A DNA stretch of 64,000 nt from Bacillota bacterium (GTDB lineage: Bacteria; Bacillota; Clostridia; DSM-8532): assembly GCA_023411795.1 (NCBI GenBank), contig JAEYOK010000035.1, positions 248,001 to 312,000 of the forward strand, read 5' to 3'. Positions 63,359 to 64,000 of the stretch are shown here, piece after piece (position 1 is the stretch's first letter; the number at the start of each line of letters is the position of its first letter). The notes beneath the pieces were generated by a model. That model had not been told where the DNA came from. It saw only the letters and a list, made by a program, of their open reading frames with translations, and made no database searches. The translations under genes and the position numbers were made by a program.

Positions 63359-64000
63359 TTAACCCATTTTCGAATATTTTTTATACCAATCGGTAAAATG
63401 CTCCTGTAAAAATAGAATTTCATTTTGATAATGCGATACATGCCCTTCGTCTATCATTCTTTGATAGGCAGCATTTCCTTTGGCTGCTCCTGTTATTAAG
63501 GTATCACATAATGCAATAATACGCTTTATAACCCACTGTTTTAAGTCATCCGGTACTTTGAGCCCATAGGATTGGAAGAATAAACTTATGCGTCTATGCC
63601 TGTTTTCAGCATGAAGTTCCGGAATGTAGTCCATTGTTAATGATGTATTAAGATCTGGCTCGAAACTTGAAAGTGGAACAGTTGTATAAAGTGTATATGC
63701 TATATCCCAATAACGTGGACCCGGACATGCAGTATCGAAATCAATCAATGCTACAGGTAACTCATCTCTAAACACAAAATTATATAAGGCCGCATCGTTA
63801 TGACAAATAACCTCATACTCATTCTCTTCAATATATGGATTAAGCCATTTAGCAGCATTCGCAATAGGTAGATAATCCTTAGTGACATCATGAAGCCCTC
63901 TTAAATACTTTGCGACAAGTATTAATGTATTATCAGACCATACATAAGGTTTGCAATTAGGATAATCATTTCCGGGTACTTCCCCCGGAATAAATGACAG
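63359..64000 (-). CDS. Aminoglycoside phosphotransferase-family protein, partial
   Basis: The gene runs off the right edge. The frame is open to base 64000 and 213 residues are visible. It has the APH kinase-like C-lobe: Brenner motif ICHNDAALYNFVF (catalytic Asp and Asn) and the DFG-like VALIDFDTACPGPRYWDIAY. Both are intact. An upstream block LVAKYLRGLHD matches the family. The common frame start at 63775 is internal; it is a GTG inside the catalytic loop and not a real start. Members phosphorylate aminoglycosides, macrolides or small metabolites such as choline. The substrate is unknown. Confidence 0.85.
   Translation of the reverse strand: MSFIPGEVPGNDYPNCKPYVWSDNTLILVAKYLRGLHDVTKDYLPIANAAKWLNPYIEENEYEVICHNDAALYNFVFRDELPVALIDFDTACPGPRYWDIAYTLYTTVPLSSFEPDLNTSLTMDYIPELHAENRHRRISLFFQSYGLKVPDDLKQWVIKRIIALCDTLITGAAKGNAAYQRMIDEGHVSHYQNEILFLQEHFTDWYKKYSKMG

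Noticed and set aside
63359..63775. Complete 138-residue gene starting at 63775
   Set aside because: The apparent start is a GTG inside the APH catalytic loop; the frame stays open to the window edge with the HND motif upstream.

Overview
The window looks like chromosome of a low-GC, Gram-positive anaerobe of the class Clostridia. The evidence is AT-rich intergenic DNA, strong AGGAGG-type ribosome sites, a split glgC/glgD ADP-glucose pyrophosphorylase, a CtsR box in front of dnaJ-clpB, a tetrahydrofolate riboswitch before a folT-like gene, a membrane pyrophosphatase, a Rrf2/CymR-like regulator and a GH94-type sugar phosphorylase. That set is typical of cellulolytic clostridia (Ruminiclostridium/Acetivibrio relatives). 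This placement is inference from gene content, and I cannot name the species.

Layout. 1-9.7 kb, minus strand: end of a DUF3048 lipoprotein gene, DUF1292, ruvX, the glycolytic run gap / pgk-tpiA-gpmI, a CBS-domain protein, and a two-gene carboxy(nor)spermidine pathway. 9.9-21 kb: GDPD and a sugar-type MFS carrier on plus; then on minus an amino-acid ABC importer, PutP, an NDP-sugar pyrophosphorylase-like protein, an AI-2E-family exporter and a Ca2+ P-type ATPase. 21-28.1 kb: a duplicated SLH-like lipoprotein, an SGNH hydrolase, DUF1836, and the cdd-era-recO run followed by a small unknown and an AlbA_2 protein. 28-32 kb: a 56-residue zinc-ribbon protein, a structured intergenic element, and the CtsR-controlled dnaJ-clpB pair. 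32-38 kb, plus: glgC-glgD, then a heterodimeric ABC exporter behind a possible 25-codon leader. 38-41 kb, minus: der-plsY-gpsA. 41-45 kb, plus: GH94 phosphorylase and a stand-alone MurD C-terminal domain. 45-48.4 kb, minus: tcdA, a CymR-like regulator, mnmA and cysK, with look-alike boxes at the regulator and cysK promoters. 48.7-51.9 kb: hppA and the riboswitch-folT unit.

52-64 kb is different. It holds a minus-strand string of mostly single-gene units: a NYN nuclease-like protein, a tautomerase, an alpha/beta hydrolase, a chloramphenicol-acetyltransferase homologue, HAD enzymes, GNAT and SAM enzymes, an HD protein, DUF5680, DUF1599 and an aminoglycoside-phosphotransferase-like protein running off the right edge. 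Four short decayed gene pieces lie between them (Nudix tail, GNAT head, possible histidine-phosphatase piece, unidentified tail). This reads as a fluid accessory region of small detoxification and modification enzymes.

I found no rRNA, tRNA, CRISPR, transposase or complete prophage, and no unmistakable new multi-gene system. The best leads for something undescribed are the structured element at 28150-28280, the MurD C-terminal-only protein, the duplicated SLH-like lipoprotein, the short leader before the ABC exporter, and the regulator/cysK promoter boxes. Start codons were moved from the longest reading frame wherever a ribosome site clearly decided it.
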